Positions 52,360-61,146 of a stretch of DNA of 64,000 bases are shown piece by piece. Made by a program: the position numbers and the translations under genes. Location: contig NZ_FNRO01000006.1 in assembly GCF_900107745.1 (NCBI RefSeq), positions 186,001 to 250,000 on the forward strand. The letters run 5' to 3'. The notes beneath the pieces were generated by a model, which saw only the letters and a list, made by a program, of their open reading frames with translations, searched no databases and was not told the DNA's origin. Numbering within the stretch: position 1 is the stretch's first letter; each line of letters begins with the position of its first letter. Source of the DNA: Variovorax sp. YR216. GTDB lineage: Bacteria; Pseudomonadota; Gammaproteobacteria; Burkholderiales; Burkholderiaceae_C.

Positions 52360-53663
52360 TCGGACCCTTCGAAATTCTCGTGGGCCTGGCGATCATGCTC
52401 GGCCTGATGTTCCTCGGCTTTCACGTCGCGACGACGATGCTGGTGGTCGGCCTGCTGGGCGCGCTCATGCACTTCGGCATGCCGGCCATCAACGCAGTGG
52501 GCGAGCAACTATGGGCGGCGGGGGAGGACTACCTGCTGCTGTCGATTCCGCTCTACATCCTGCTTGGCGAAATCCTGATGCGCGGCGGCGCCACCGACAA
52601 GATGTACCAGTCGCTCGGCCAATGGCTCAATCGCATGCCGGGCGGGCTGCTGCACACCAACATCGGCGCTTCAGCCTTGTTCTCCGCCGTGTCGGGCTCG
52701 TCGGTGGCGACCGCCGCGACGATTTCGACCGTGGCGCTGCCGGCCTTCAAGAACCGCAAGTACGACCAGCGCATGGTGCTCGGCACCATCGCTGCCGGCG
52801 CCAGCCTGGGCAACCTGATTCCGCCCGGCGTGGCTTTCATCATCTACGGCTCGATGACCAACACCTCGGCGGCGCGGCTGTACATGGCCGGCATCCTGCC
52901 GGGCGCCATCATGACGGTGCTGTTCCTGCTCACCATCCTGGCGATCTGCGTCTGGCGGCCTTCGGTGGCAGGCGCTCGCGAGGGCAGCACGGCGCTGATG
53001 GAGAAGTTGCGTCACTCCGTGCACCTGCTCGGGCCCCTGGCTGTGTTCGCCGTGGTGATGGGTGGCATCTACACGGGCTGGGCCACGGTGACGGAAAGCG
53101 CGGCGCTGGGCGTGATCGTCTGCCTGCCGATCGCGGCGGGCTACAGAAAGCTGAACATCGCGATGCTGCACGAGTGTTTCCGCTCGACCATGCGACTCAC
53201 CGCGATGACCGCGCTGATCCTGGTGGCCGCGCTGTACCTGAACTTCGTGCTGTCGATGCTGGGCGTGCCGCAGGCGCTGGCCAGTCTCATCAAGTCGGCG
53301 GATGTCTCGCCAGTCATGCTGCTCTGGATGCTGGCGGTCCTGTATCTCGTGCTCGGCATTGCGCTCGAGACGATGCCGATGCTCGTCGGCACGCTGCCGG
53401 TGGTGTTTCCGATCGTCCAGGCAGCTGGCATCGACCCGGTCTTCTTCGGCGTGTTCATGGTGCTCATGTGCGAGATCTCGCTCATCAGCCCGCCCATCGG
53501 CATGACGCTCTACGTGATCCAGGGCGTGCGCGGCGAGGGCTCCATCAACGACGTGTTCCAGGGCACCTTGCCCTTCTTCGCCGCCATGATCGTGATGACC
53601 GCGATCCTGATCCACAACCCCTCGATCGCCACCTACCTGCCCAACCTCATGTTCGGCAAGTGA
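52356..53663 (+). CDS. dctM: TRAP transporter large permease (DctM type), 435 aa
   Basis: This is the 12-helix transport subunit. It begins MIGPFEILVGLAIMLGLMFL, with the family motif FSAVSGSSVATAATIS and GASLGNLIPPGVAFIIYG, and the second-half repeat around ISPPIGMTLYVIQGV. Length is standard. It overlaps the small permease gene by four bases. TRAP transporters import carboxylates by sodium symport, so the cluster handles an organic acid. Confidence 0.95.
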   Translation: MIGPFEILVGLAIMLGLMFLGFHVATTMLVVGLLGALMHFGMPAINAVGEQLWAAGEDYLLLSIPLYILLGEILMRGGATDKMYQSLGQWLNRMPGGLLHTNIGASALFSAVSGSSVATAATISTVALPAFKNRKYDQRMVLGTIAAGASLGNLIPPGVAFIIYGSMTNTSAARLYMAGILPGAIMTVLFLLTILAICVWRPSVAGAREGSTALMEKLRHSVHLLGPLAVFAVVMGGIYTGWATVTESAALGVIVCLPIAAGYRKLNIAMLHECFRSTMRLTAMTALILVAALYLNFVLSMLGVPQALASLIKSADVSPVMLLWMLAVLYLVLGIALETMPMLVGTLPVVFPIVQAAGIDPVFFGVFMVLMCEISLISPPIGMTLYVIQGVRGEGSINDVFQGTLPFFAAMIVMTAILIHNPSIATYLPNLMFGK

Positions 53664-53703
53664 AGGCGTCGTCTTTACCGGTTTTCTTTTGAAGGAGTCA
53701 GGC

Positions 53704-54744
53704 ATGAAACTGAAGTTCGTTCTCCCACTGATCGCGGCGGCCCTCGCGCTGGCCCTGCCGGCCCACGCGGACAACCCCAAACTGCGCGTGGCCGGCAACC
53801 TGGTGGCCACCGGCCTGATCCAGCAGACCAAGGAGCAGCCCTTCTTCGAGAACTTCGCGAATAACACGGGCCTGCCCATCGATGCCGACTACAAGCCCAT
53901 GGACGTGCTGGGCGTCAAGGACGCCGATGGACTGCGCGTGTTGAAGTCGGGCCTGTTCGACGTGGTCACGCTGCGCCTGGCCCAGGTCTCGCGGGACGAG
54001 CCGTTCTTTCTGGGCCCCGACATCGTGGGCCTGTCGACCGACTACGACGTCGCGCGCAAGGTCGTCGATGCATACCGCGACCCTTTCGACAAGCGCCTGC
54101 AGGAGCGCCACGGCGGCAAGCTGCTGGGTATCTACCCCTTCGGCCCGCAGGTCGTGTTCTGCAAGGTGCAGATCAACGGCCTTGCGGACCTGAAGGGGCG
54201 CAAGGTGCGCGTGTACGACCAGTCGCTCGCCAAGTTCATCGAGAAGCTCGGCGGCATCCCGGTGACGATTCCCTTCGGCGAGACGCAACAGGCGCTGGAG
54301 CGCGGCGTGACGGACTGCGCCATCACGGGCCCCAGTTCGGCCAATTCCGCAGGCTGGCCGGAAGTGACGACGCATTTCATGCCCATCGGCTTCCAGATCG
54401 CTCTCAATGCCTACGCGATCAACCTGTCCAAGTGGAACGCGATGACGCCCGACCAGCAGGCGAAGTTGACGGCTGCATTCAGGAAGTTCGAGACCGAGGT
54501 GTGGGCCTATTCCAAAGAGCTGTTCGACGATGCGTCGCGCTGCAACGTCGGCAAGGAACCCTGCAAGACGGTCAAGAAATTCGCGATGAAGGATGTCCCG
54601 GTCAAGGCTGCCGACGAGCAGATGATTCGCGAGGCCCTGACGACCGTGTCCTTCCCGACGTGGAGCGAGCTGTGCGACAAGTCCTATGACAAATGCTCGG
54701 CGACATGGAAGCAGGTCGTCGGTCCGGTGGTCGGTCTCAAGTAG
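53704..54744 (+). CDS. dctP: TRAP transporter periplasmic binding protein (DctP type), 346 aa
   Basis: The signal peptide MKLKFVLPLIAAALALALPAHA precedes a DctP/TAXI-like binding domain. GIYPFGPQVVFCKVQINGLADLKGRK carries the ligand-binding region, split by the conserved segment preceding LKGRKVRV, and GVTDCAITGPSSANSAGWPEV is the second conserved block. GGAG precedes the ATG at 53704. It has four cysteines in the C-terminal quarter, probably disulfide-linked. It is the last transporter gene; the amidase follows after six bases. Confidence 0.9.
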   Translation: MKLKFVLPLIAAALALALPAHADNPKLRVAGNLVATGLIQQTKEQPFFENFANNTGLPIDADYKPMDVLGVKDADGLRVLKSGLFDVVTLRLAQVSRDEPFFLGPDIVGLSTDYDVARKVVDAYRDPFDKRLQERHGGKLLGIYPFGPQVVFCKVQINGLADLKGRKVRVYDQSLAKFIEKLGGIPVTIPFGETQQALERGVTDCAITGPSSANSAGWPEVTTHFMPIGFQIALNAYAINLSKWNAMTPDQQAKLTAAFRKFETEVWAYSKELFDDASRCNVGKEPCKTVKKFAMKDVPVKAADEQMIREALTTVSFPTWSELCDKSYDKCSATWKQVVGPVVGLK

Positions 54745-54750
54745 CCCGAG

Positions 54751-56124
54751 ATGCAAGCGCTCTGGCAACTCTCCGCGACGGAACTCGCGGCCGGCTTTCG
54801 TGATGCCGCATTCACGCCGAGCGAAGCGCTGCGGTCGTGCCTGCTCCGCAGCGAAGCCGTCAACCCCCGGCTGAACGCACTGGTCGCGCTGGACGTGGAG
54901 GGGGCCGCGCACGCCGCCGAGCAGAGCGGCGTCCGGTGGCGTGAAGGACGCGCATTGAGTGCGCTTGACGGCGTGCCGGTCACCATCAAGGACAACCTGC
55001 AGGTGCGCGGCTTGCCGACCCGTTGGGGCAGCCGCGCGCTGGCCGGCTTCGTGGCGGAACGGGACGAATTGCCAGTGGCGCGTATGCGGGCGGCCGGTGC
55101 TGTGGTCTTTGGCAAGACCAACGTGCCCGAATTCACGATGCAGGGCTACACCGACAACCCGGTGTTCGGCCCCACGGGCAATCCGTGGAATCCGGCACTC
55201 ACGCCGGGCGGCTCGTCGGGCGGGGCGGTGGCCCTGGTGGCAGCGGGCGGATGCCCGATCGCGCTGGGCACCGATGGCGGTGGCTCGATTCGCAGGCCCG
55301 CATCGCACACCAACCTGGTCGGCTTCAAGCCTTCGCGCGGACGCGTGCCGCGAGGCGATGGGCTGCCGCCGATCTTTCTCGACTTCGAGGTGGCGGGGCC
55401 AATTGCGCGCAGCGTGGCCGATGCGGCCGCGGTCATGCGGGTGATCGGGCGAGGGCCGGTGGAGGAGGGGAGTGCTACCCGCGCGCGCATTCTCTTCATC
55501 CCTCGCTTCGCGCATCATCCAGTCGATCCGCAGATCGCCGCGTTGACCGAAGCGGCCGCGCGCAAGCTGGCCGCGATGGGCCACGAGGTCACGACGGCAC
55601 AGGACTTCGACATGGCCGAGGCGGTCAATGAGCGCTGGCCGCTGCTGGCGCAGGTGGGCCTGGCCTGGCTCGTTGCGCACCCTCGGGAACTGTCGGGCCG
55701 GCCTTTCGATGCGTCGTCGTTCGGCCCGGCCATGCAGGCCAATGCCGAGACCGGTCGCAAGGCGTCTGCGGCGGATCTGTTCGAGCTGCTGTTCGAAGCC
55801 GAGCGGCTGCGCGCCGGGCTGTCGGGCGTGTTCGACCGCTACGACTTCCTGCTGACGCCGGCGGCCGCCGCGCTGCCTTGGCCGGCGAACGCGTCGCACC
55901 CGCCGCGCATCGATGGCCGCGAAGTCGGACCGAGAGGCCATGCGGTGTTCGCGGGGTTCGCTAACGCCGTGGGCTTGCCTGCCATTGCGCTGCCCTGCGG
56001 CTTCGCAGGCGGAATGCCGGTCGGCATGCAACTGGTCGCGCGCGAGGGAGCGGATGACGCGCTGCTCGCGCTGGCCCACTCGATCGAGCAAGCCCATCCA
56101 TGGCAGCGATTCCCCGACCTTTGA
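54751..56124 (+). CDS. Amidase (amidase signature family), 457 aa
   Basis: This cytoplasmic serine amidase shows the catalytic Lys in VPVTIKDNLQVRG and the Ser-cisSer signature in TPGGSSGGAVALVAAG, followed by ALGTDGGGSIRRPAS. It lacks a signal peptide, unlike the Tat-exported amidase at 25688-27265. It starts six bases after the TRAP binding-protein gene, so it is cotranscribed and presumably hydrolyses an amide bond in the imported acid or an intermediate such as an amino- or carbamoyl-substituted compound. Its end overlaps the next gene by 25 bases. Confidence 0.92.
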   Translation: MQALWQLSATELAAGFRDAAFTPSEALRSCLLRSEAVNPRLNALVALDVEGAAHAAEQSGVRWREGRALSALDGVPVTIKDNLQVRGLPTRWGSRALAGFVAERDELPVARMRAAGAVVFGKTNVPEFTMQGYTDNPVFGPTGNPWNPALTPGGSSGGAVALVAAGGCPIALGTDGGGSIRRPASHTNLVGFKPSRGRVPRGDGLPPIFLDFEVAGPIARSVADAAAVMRVIGRGPVEEGSATRARILFIPRFAHHPVDPQIAALTEAAARKLAAMGHEVTTAQDFDMAEAVNERWPLLAQVGLAWLVAHPRELSGRPFDASSFGPAMQANAETGRKASAADLFELLFEAERLRAGLSGVFDRYDFLLTPAAAALPWPANASHPPRIDGREVGPRGHAVFAGFANAVGLPAIALPCGFAGGMPVGMQLVAREGADDALLALAHSIEQAHPWQRFPDL

Positions 56125-56894
56125 CGGATTCCGCGCCCGCGGTGCCCGAGCTCACGCCCGAGGCTGCCGCTCAGGCGTTGGGTCGTGCCCGGCGCGACGG
56201 CCGACGCGTGCTGTCGGCGCTGCTTCAGGCGCGCGACCGTGACAAGGCCTACGCGATCCAGGATGAGACGTTGGCTGCGAGCGGCGCGGTCGGAGGCTGG
56301 AAAGTCGGCGCGACGGGTCCGGGTCAGGAGCCGGTGTGTGCGCCGCTGCCGGCCACGGGGCTGGTGCCCGGTGGGTCGGCGCTCCAGGGCTGTGCATGGC
56401 ACTTGCGTGGAACCGAAGTCGAGGTCGCATTCCGGCTCCGGTCCGACCTGCCGCCGCGCGCTCGGCCGTACACGCGGGACGAGGTCGCGTTGGCGATCGA
56501 GTCCGTGCTGCCGGTGATCGAGGTGGCAGAAACCCGACTTTCCGACTGGCTCGATGCCGAGCCAACGGCACTGCTTGCCGACCTGCTGAGCCATGGCGGA
56601 CTTGTGCTGGGCGCGCCCGAGCCCTTCGATGGCGCCTGGTTCGACCTGAGGCAGACCGAGGTCGTGATGCGCTTCGACGACCAGGTCGTCGCGCACACCG
56701 TCGGCGAGCACACGCACCCCGATGTCGGCGGGCTGCTGGTGTGGCTGGCCAATCATTGCATTGCGCGTGGCGCGAGTCTGCAGGCCGGCCAGATCGTCAC
56801 GACCGGCTCGTGCACCGGAATGCTGTTCGCCTCGCAAGGAACAGCGGTGCGCGTTGAAGTGGCAGGCCTCGCGCCGCTGAGCGTCTTCTTCTGA
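56100..56894 (+). CDS. 2-keto-4-pentenoate hydratase/4-oxalocrotonate decarboxylase family protein, 264 aa
   Basis: This protein is of the MhpD/DmpE-DmpH family, which acts on 2-hydroxydienoates with a divalent metal. Conserved blocks are YAIQDETLAASGAVGGWKVG, the metal/substrate region GTEVEVAFRL with VIEVAETRL, and the C-terminal GQIVTTGSCTGMLF. The first 20 residues overlap the end of the amidase gene; a later start cannot be excluded. It is directly followed by a second gene of the same family, as in meta-cleavage operons where a hydratase and a decarboxylase are paired. Confidence 0.82.
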   Translation: MAAIPRPLTDSAPAVPELTPEAAAQALGRARRDGRRVLSALLQARDRDKAYAIQDETLAASGAVGGWKVGATGPGQEPVCAPLPATGLVPGGSALQGCAWHLRGTEVEVAFRLRSDLPPRARPYTRDEVALAIESVLPVIEVAETRLSDWLDAEPTALLADLLSHGGLVLGAPEPFDGAWFDLRQTEVVMRFDDQVVAHTVGEHTHPDVGGLLVWLANHCIARGASLQAGQIVTTGSCTGMLFASQGTAVRVEVAGLAPLSVFF

Positions 56895-56924
56895 ACTTCT
56901 CGAAGCCGACCACAGGAAATCGAT

Positions 56925-57695
56925 ATGTCCCTTTCAAAGATCGATGCAGCCGCCGAGGCACTGATCCGTGCTCGCCGCGAAAGCACCGTGGCGCTCGCCG
57001 CGCCGCTGGCCGACGCGCTGGGCGACGCTGGTGATGCCTACGCGGTGCAGGGGCGGGTTGCGGCCGAACTCGGCTGGTTCGCGACCTCGCCGCCACGCTA
57101 CTGGAAAGCAGGAGGCGCGTCGCGCGACGCGGCGTTGACCTGCGCGCCGCTGCCGCCCGGCGGCGTGTGGACGAGTCCGGCCCGCGCCGGCGAGTGGCCG
57201 TTCCACCTTCGCGGGATCGAGGCCGAAATTGCCCTTCGCCTGGGACGCGATGTCGACCAGGCGCTCGCATCGACGCTGGATGCGCGCACCGCGCCCGCCT
57301 TGGTCGACGCGATGACCGTCTCGATAGAGATCGTCGATTCGCGTTGGCAGGAGGCGCTCGATGCGCCGGGGCTGTGCAAGCTGGCCGACCTGCAATCGCA
57401 CGGTGCGCTGGTGCTAGGCGACTGGGTTCCCTTTGTCGCGCGCGACTGGGGTGCACAGGCCTGCGCAGTGTGCATCGGCTCGCAGGCGACAGTCGAACGC
57501 CGCGGCACCCATTCGCTCGGCGACCCTGCGTACCTGCTGCCCGCGTGGCTGCGTCATGCGACCCGCGACGGCAGTCGCCTGGCGGCCGGCACGGTGGTAA
57601 CCACCGGCACGTGGGTCGGCATCCTGAATGCGGTCGAGGGCGACTTCGTCACCGCTGAATTTCCGGGCATCGGCCATGCGTCGGTGCAGTTGTAA
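56925..57695 (+). CDS. 2-keto-4-pentenoate hydratase/4-oxalocrotonate decarboxylase family protein, 256 aa
   Basis: The second MhpD-family protein shows DAYAVQGRVAAELGW, YWKAGGASRDAALTCAPLPP, the metal-site region GIEAEIALRLG with SIEIVDSRW, and the end GTVVTTGTWVGILNAVEGD. It is clearly paralogous to the preceding gene but diverged along the whole length, consistent with different activities (hydration against decarboxylation). It is preceded by a good ribosome binding site and separated by 30 bases from its paralogue. Confidence 0.82.
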   Translation: MSLSKIDAAAEALIRARRESTVALAAPLADALGDAGDAYAVQGRVAAELGWFATSPPRYWKAGGASRDAALTCAPLPPGGVWTSPARAGEWPFHLRGIEAEIALRLGRDVDQALASTLDARTAPALVDAMTVSIEIVDSRWQEALDAPGLCKLADLQSHGALVLGDWVPFVARDWGAQACAVCIGSQATVERRGTHSLGDPAYLLPAWLRHATRDGSRLAAGTVVTTGTWVGILNAVEGDFVTAEFPGIGHASVQL

Positions 57696-57726
57696 ACCCT
57701 GAACGAGACAAAGGACTGAGACACAC

Positions 57727-58950
57727 ATGATCGCTCTCGACAACCATCCCAGCGGCCGCCATTTCCTGCAGATCCCGGGGCCGAGCCCTGTGCCTGACCG
57801 CATCCTGCGGGCGATCAGCCTGCCCACCATCGACCATCGCGGTCCCGAGTTCGCGACGCTCGGCAAGAAGGTGATCAGTGGATTGCAGGCGGTGTTCCAG
57901 ACGCGGCATCCGGTGGTCATCTACCCCGCGTCGGGAACCGGCGCGTGGGAGGCAGCGCTGGTCAACGTGATGAGCCCCGGCGACAACGTGCTGATGTTCG
58001 AGACGGGCCACTTCGCAACGCTGTGGCAGAAGATGGCGCAGCGGCTCGGCCTGGAGCCGGAGTTCCTCGCACTGCCGGGCACCGACGAGACCGGCCTGCC
58101 GCGGAGCTGGCGCCATGGCGTGCAGGCCGACCTGATCGAGGAGCGCCTGCGAAAGGACGGCGCGCATCGCATCAAGGCGGTGTGCGTGGTGCACAACGAG
58201 ACCTCCACCGGCGTGACCTCCGACATCGCGGCCGTGCGGCGCGCGATCGATGCCGCAGGCCACCCGGCCTTGCTGATGGTCGACACGATCTCCGGCCTGG
58301 CGAGCGCCGACTACCGCCACGACGAGTGGGGTGTCGACGTGACGGTGAGCGGATCGCAGAAAGGCCTGATGCTGCCACCGGGTATCAGCTTCAATGCCCT
58401 CTCGCCGAAGGCCATCGAAGCCAGCAGGTCGGCTCGCCTGCCCAAGGCCTTCTGGGCTTGGGACGAGATCGTCGAGATGAACAAGGGTGGCTACTGGCCC
58501 TACACGCCGAGCACGAACCTGCTCTACGGCCTCAGCGAAGCGCTCGACATGGTGCTGGCGCAAGGCTTGCCGTCGGTGTTCGCACGCCACCAGCGTTGGG
58601 GCGAGGGCGTTCGCACGGCCGTGCGTGCATGGGGCCTGCCGACGCAATGCGCGGACGAGCGGGTGCATTCGCCGGTGTTGACGGGCGTCATCACGCCGCA
58701 AGGAGTCGATGCCGATGCGCTGCGGCGTGTGATCCACGAGCGCTTCGATCTTTCGCTCGGCGCGGGGCTCGGCAAACTCAAGGGGCGGATGTTCCGGATC
58801 GGGCACCTGGGCGATTGCAACGACCTCACCCTGATGGCCGCGCTGACGGGCGTCGAGATGGGCCTCAAGCTGGCGGGGATTCCGCTGGCCGGTAGCGGCG
58901 TGCTGGCAGCCATGGCGTACTTTTCGGAGGAGCCACGGGCCGGGGCGTAG
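57727..58950 (+). CDS. Class V aminotransferase, serine-glyoxylate type, 407 aa
   Basis: This PLP enzyme is highly similar in motif order to serine-glyoxylate aminotransferase: IPGPSPVPDRILRAI, PTIDHRGPEF, YPASGTGAWEAALVN, ETGHFATLWQKMA, VVHNETSTGVTSD, the Asp186 of MVDTISGLAS and the PLP lysine K212 in SGSQKGLMLPPG. Length matches. The related aspartate-glyoxylate and ureidoglycine-glyoxylate transaminases share this fold, so the amino donor is not certain. As last gene of the operon it implies that an amino group or glyoxylate is released during breakdown of the imported substrate. Confidence 0.88.
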   Translation: MIALDNHPSGRHFLQIPGPSPVPDRILRAISLPTIDHRGPEFATLGKKVISGLQAVFQTRHPVVIYPASGTGAWEAALVNVMSPGDNVLMFETGHFATLWQKMAQRLGLEPEFLALPGTDETGLPRSWRHGVQADLIEERLRKDGAHRIKAVCVVHNETSTGVTSDIAAVRRAIDAAGHPALLMVDTISGLASADYRHDEWGVDVTVSGSQKGLMLPPGISFNALSPKAIEASRSARLPKAFWAWDEIVEMNKGGYWPYTPSTNLLYGLSEALDMVLAQGLPSVFARHQRWGEGVRTAVRAWGLPTQCADERVHSPVLTGVITPQGVDADALRRVIHERFDLSLGAGLGKLKGRMFRIGHLGDCNDLTLMAALTGVEMGLKLAGIPLAGSGVLAAMAYFSEEPRAGA

Positions 58951-59126
58951 CGATCTCTTCCTTGCAGGAATGGGCTCCTGGGTGTTGGAGAGTCTCGATG
59001 AGGGAAGCGAAAAGGGCGACCTCGAAAGCATCCTCGGAGAAGAGGAGATGGGCGCCCGGTCGCGCCCGATCTCATTCGGCTGGCCGAGTCTCGGACCACC
59101 ATCCTCGTGCCAGATGCAGCAGTGGC

Positions 59127-59213
59127 GTTCCGGGGTACACCCGCGTCGATGCCGCGGTGTTCTTCACGCTTAGTAGGAATCTGCAGATTCAGCTCAACGT
59201 CAAGAAGCTGTAG
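59127..59213 (+). pseudogene. Remnant of a TonB-dependent receptor C-terminus
   Basis: A 28-residue frame reading VPGYTRVDAAVFFTLSRNL then QIQLNVKKL and a stop matches the last strands of TonB-dependent siderophore receptors (usually followed by NLFD and a terminal aromatic strand). No start or barrel precedes it, so it is debris. It is in frame with the IS630-like remnant that follows. Confidence 0.6.
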
Positions 59214-59345
59214 GTGCGCAAGGGTACGAGCAACCTCTTCGTTGCCGTCGAGCCCAAAGCGGGGCAATGAGTCGTTTCGGCGACCGTGCATTGAGGCAAG
59301 GCCGACGTCGTCGGCTTCGTTGCGACGCTGCTTGGCGATAGATTC
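59214..59345 (+). pseudogene. Remnant of an IS630-like transposase
   Basis: The frame reads VRKGTSNLFVAVEPKAGQ, stop, VVSATVH, stop, GKADVVGFVATLLGDRFP. With stops replaced by arginine this is the core strand region of IS630-family transposases preceding the DNLNTH motif. Two internal stops show it is dead. It joins the TonB-receptor and GlcG remnants without a frame change. Confidence 0.55.
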
Positions 59346-59495
59346 CCGGGGGTCATCGCCATCGGCGGCGGCGTACCGATCAAGGCTGGATCGGAAACGA
59401 TTGGCGGCGTCGGTGTTTCGGGCGCACCGGGCGGTCATACAGACGAAGCATGCGCTAAGGCCGGAATTGCGAAGGTGGTGGCAAGGCTCAACTGA
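59346..59495 (+). pseudogene. Remnant of a GlcG/HbpS (heme-degrading-like) family protein
   Basis: The text reads PGVIAIGGGVPIKAGSETIG, then GVGVSGAPGGHTDEACAKAG and IAKVVARLN followed by a stop. These are the final about 45 residues of a GlcG/HbpS (DUF336) protein, with its conserved GGVPI, GVSGA and CAKAG motifs. The N-terminal two thirds are missing. Confidence 0.75.
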
Positions 59496-59510
59496 TCTGC
59501 CCGACGGGAC

Positions 59511-59585
59511 GCGATCGCCATCAATGTCGGCAATGCCACGATGTGTCTGCTCACCAGCGCTGTGATCATCTGGTTTCGGGAATGA
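59511..59585 (+). pseudogene. Possible remnant of a transporter C-terminus
   Basis: This short frame reads AIAINVGNATMCLLTSAVII then WFRE and a stop, resembling the last membrane helix and basic tail of an MFS permease. It follows the GlcG remnant by 15 bases. The match is by general pattern only, so it is uncertain. Confidence 0.35.
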
Positions 59586-59922
59586 ACATGGAGAGATCAG
59601 GCGCCGACGGGCGCCAGGTGGCGACGGTCGGCCGAACCGTTGGTCTTCGGTTGCAAATTCGATACGGCCCTCATGAGCTTCCACTCCGAGGGGCCAACGT
59701 CGTCCGATTCAGTCTGTCGCGTTCGATCTCGTACGGCAGGTACGCAGCGGACGCTGCCGTTCCCGGCCTTCCGGCGAACGTGTTGGCTGCTCGCCTCACG
59801 GACAACCCATCGAATGGAAGGTAGTTCATGCAGAATGCCAGTCTCGTTCGTCGCTTCCTGGGCCAACAACGATGACAGCCAGTTCCTTCTTGTTTTCGCT
59901 TCTGAAGACGACTTCGATTTCG

Positions 59923-61071
59923 ATGCGAGGGCTTACGCGTTGGGGAATCGGGTCGGTGCTTTCGATGGCCCTAGGCATCGCCAGTGCGGGCAAGCCGTAC
60001 AGTTACTTCGTCACCGGGGACGCTGACGCGCAAGTCGCGACGCTGCAATCATCTTCAACGCCCTCGGTTGTGTTGATGGGTGGTGGCCCGGACGTCGACG
60101 AGGCATTCCGCTGGATGATCGCCAGAGCGGGCATCAAGCCGGGAACGGGCGGCCGATTCGTTGTGATCCGTGCGACGGGCACCGACGCCTACGATCCTTA
60201 CATCTACTACAGCGACGCGGCGCTGACGACCGCGACGACCGTCGCCGATCAGTGGGTCGGCGGTGCATCGCTCGGTCTGAGCTCTGTCGAAACGCTCGTC
60301 ATACCCAGCGTCGCGGCAGCGAATGATGCCTTCGTGAATTCAGTCGTGGGCAGGGCGAACGCTGTATTCATTGCAGGCGGCGATCAGAGCGACTACATCA
60401 ATTTCTGGAAGGGCACCAGGCTGGATCAGACGCTTCAGGGTTTGTTGGCGAACAATGTGCCGATCGGTGGCACGAGTGCCGGCATGGCTGTGTTAGGCCA
60501 GTTCGACTTCGCAGCGCTTCGAGGAAGCGTCACCAGCACGCAGGCCTTGGCCGATCCGTTCAATAAATACATGACGCTCGACCCGAGTCCGCTGAGTCTG
60601 ACCGGCGGCTTCTTGACGCCCCCGGCCCTGGCCTCGACCATCGTCGATGCGCATCTCGACAGCCGCGATCGAATGGGGCGCCTGATCGCCTTCGTGTCGC
60701 GGCTCGTGGCCGTCAATTCGAACTCCGGTTGCCCTGGCGGCATCCTCGCCTCGGGCAGCGGCTTCGCGGCCGCTCGCGGTATCGGCGTGGATGTCGAGAC
60801 TGCCTTACTGGTGCAGGGCAACAAGGGATCGCATGCCTTCACGGCGCGAAGAGTCACGAATCCGTCAACGACTTCGGAAAGCGCGGTGTATTTCGTGCGG
60901 CCGCTGAATTCACCGACTGTCTGTGCCCCCGGGACGCCGTTGACCGCGACGAACGTCGAGATCAAGAAGCTTGCGGACTCCCAGACGATCTTCAACCTAT
61001 CGGACTGGACGGGCTTACCGAGCTACTTCGTCGACGCAATTTCCGGCGCGTTGACATCTTCCCCCTATTGA
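59923..61071 (+). CDS. Cyanophycinase-like peptidase, S51 family, 382 aa
   Basis: This serine peptidase is of the cyanophycinase group, which cleaves the Asp-Arg storage polymer. The signal-like N-terminus MRGLTRWGIGSVLSMALGIA ends ASAG. Family motifs in order: VVLMGGGPDVDEAFRWM, AVFIAGGDQSDY, the nucleophile GGTSAGM (Ser185), DAHLDSRDRMGRLIAF and ARGIGVDVETALLV. Length matches exported cyanophycinases. An ATG 51 bases upstream at 59872 is an alternative start, but the one used puts the hydrophobic leader at the end. No cyanophycin synthetase (cphA) or isoaspartyl dipeptidase gene is present, so it may digest external cyanophycin. It lies in a region of pseudogenes but itself is intact. Confidence 0.85.
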   Translation: MRGLTRWGIGSVLSMALGIASAGKPYSYFVTGDADAQVATLQSSSTPSVVLMGGGPDVDEAFRWMIARAGIKPGTGGRFVVIRATGTDAYDPYIYYSDAALTTATTVADQWVGGASLGLSSVETLVIPSVAAANDAFVNSVVGRANAVFIAGGDQSDYINFWKGTRLDQTLQGLLANNVPIGGTSAGMAVLGQFDFAALRGSVTSTQALADPFNKYMTLDPSPLSLTGGFLTPPALASTIVDAHLDSRDRMGRLIAFVSRLVAVNSNSGCPGGILASGSGFAAARGIGVDVETALLVQGNKGSHAFTARRVTNPSTTSESAVYFVRPLNSPTVCAPGTPLTATNVEIKKLADSQTIFNLSDWTGLPSYFVDAISGALTSSPY

Positions 61072-61146
61072 GAGGGTCGTCCTACGTCTCACGGCGTGGC
61101 ATAGCCCGACGTCAAGCTGCAGATTCCCGAGATGAGTCCCGCCTGC

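Noticed and set aside
53698-56097. A 799-codon open frame on the minus strand across the TRAP binding-protein and amidase genes.
   Set aside because: It is a shadow of two convincing plus-strand genes; no motif or signal is present in its translation.
54751-58950. Assigning the cluster to the beta-hydroxyaspartate cycle because of the aminotransferase and IclR gene.
   Set aside because: The characteristic aldolase, dehydratase and iminosuccinate reductase genes are absent, and the aminotransferase motifs follow serine-glyoxylate enzymes.
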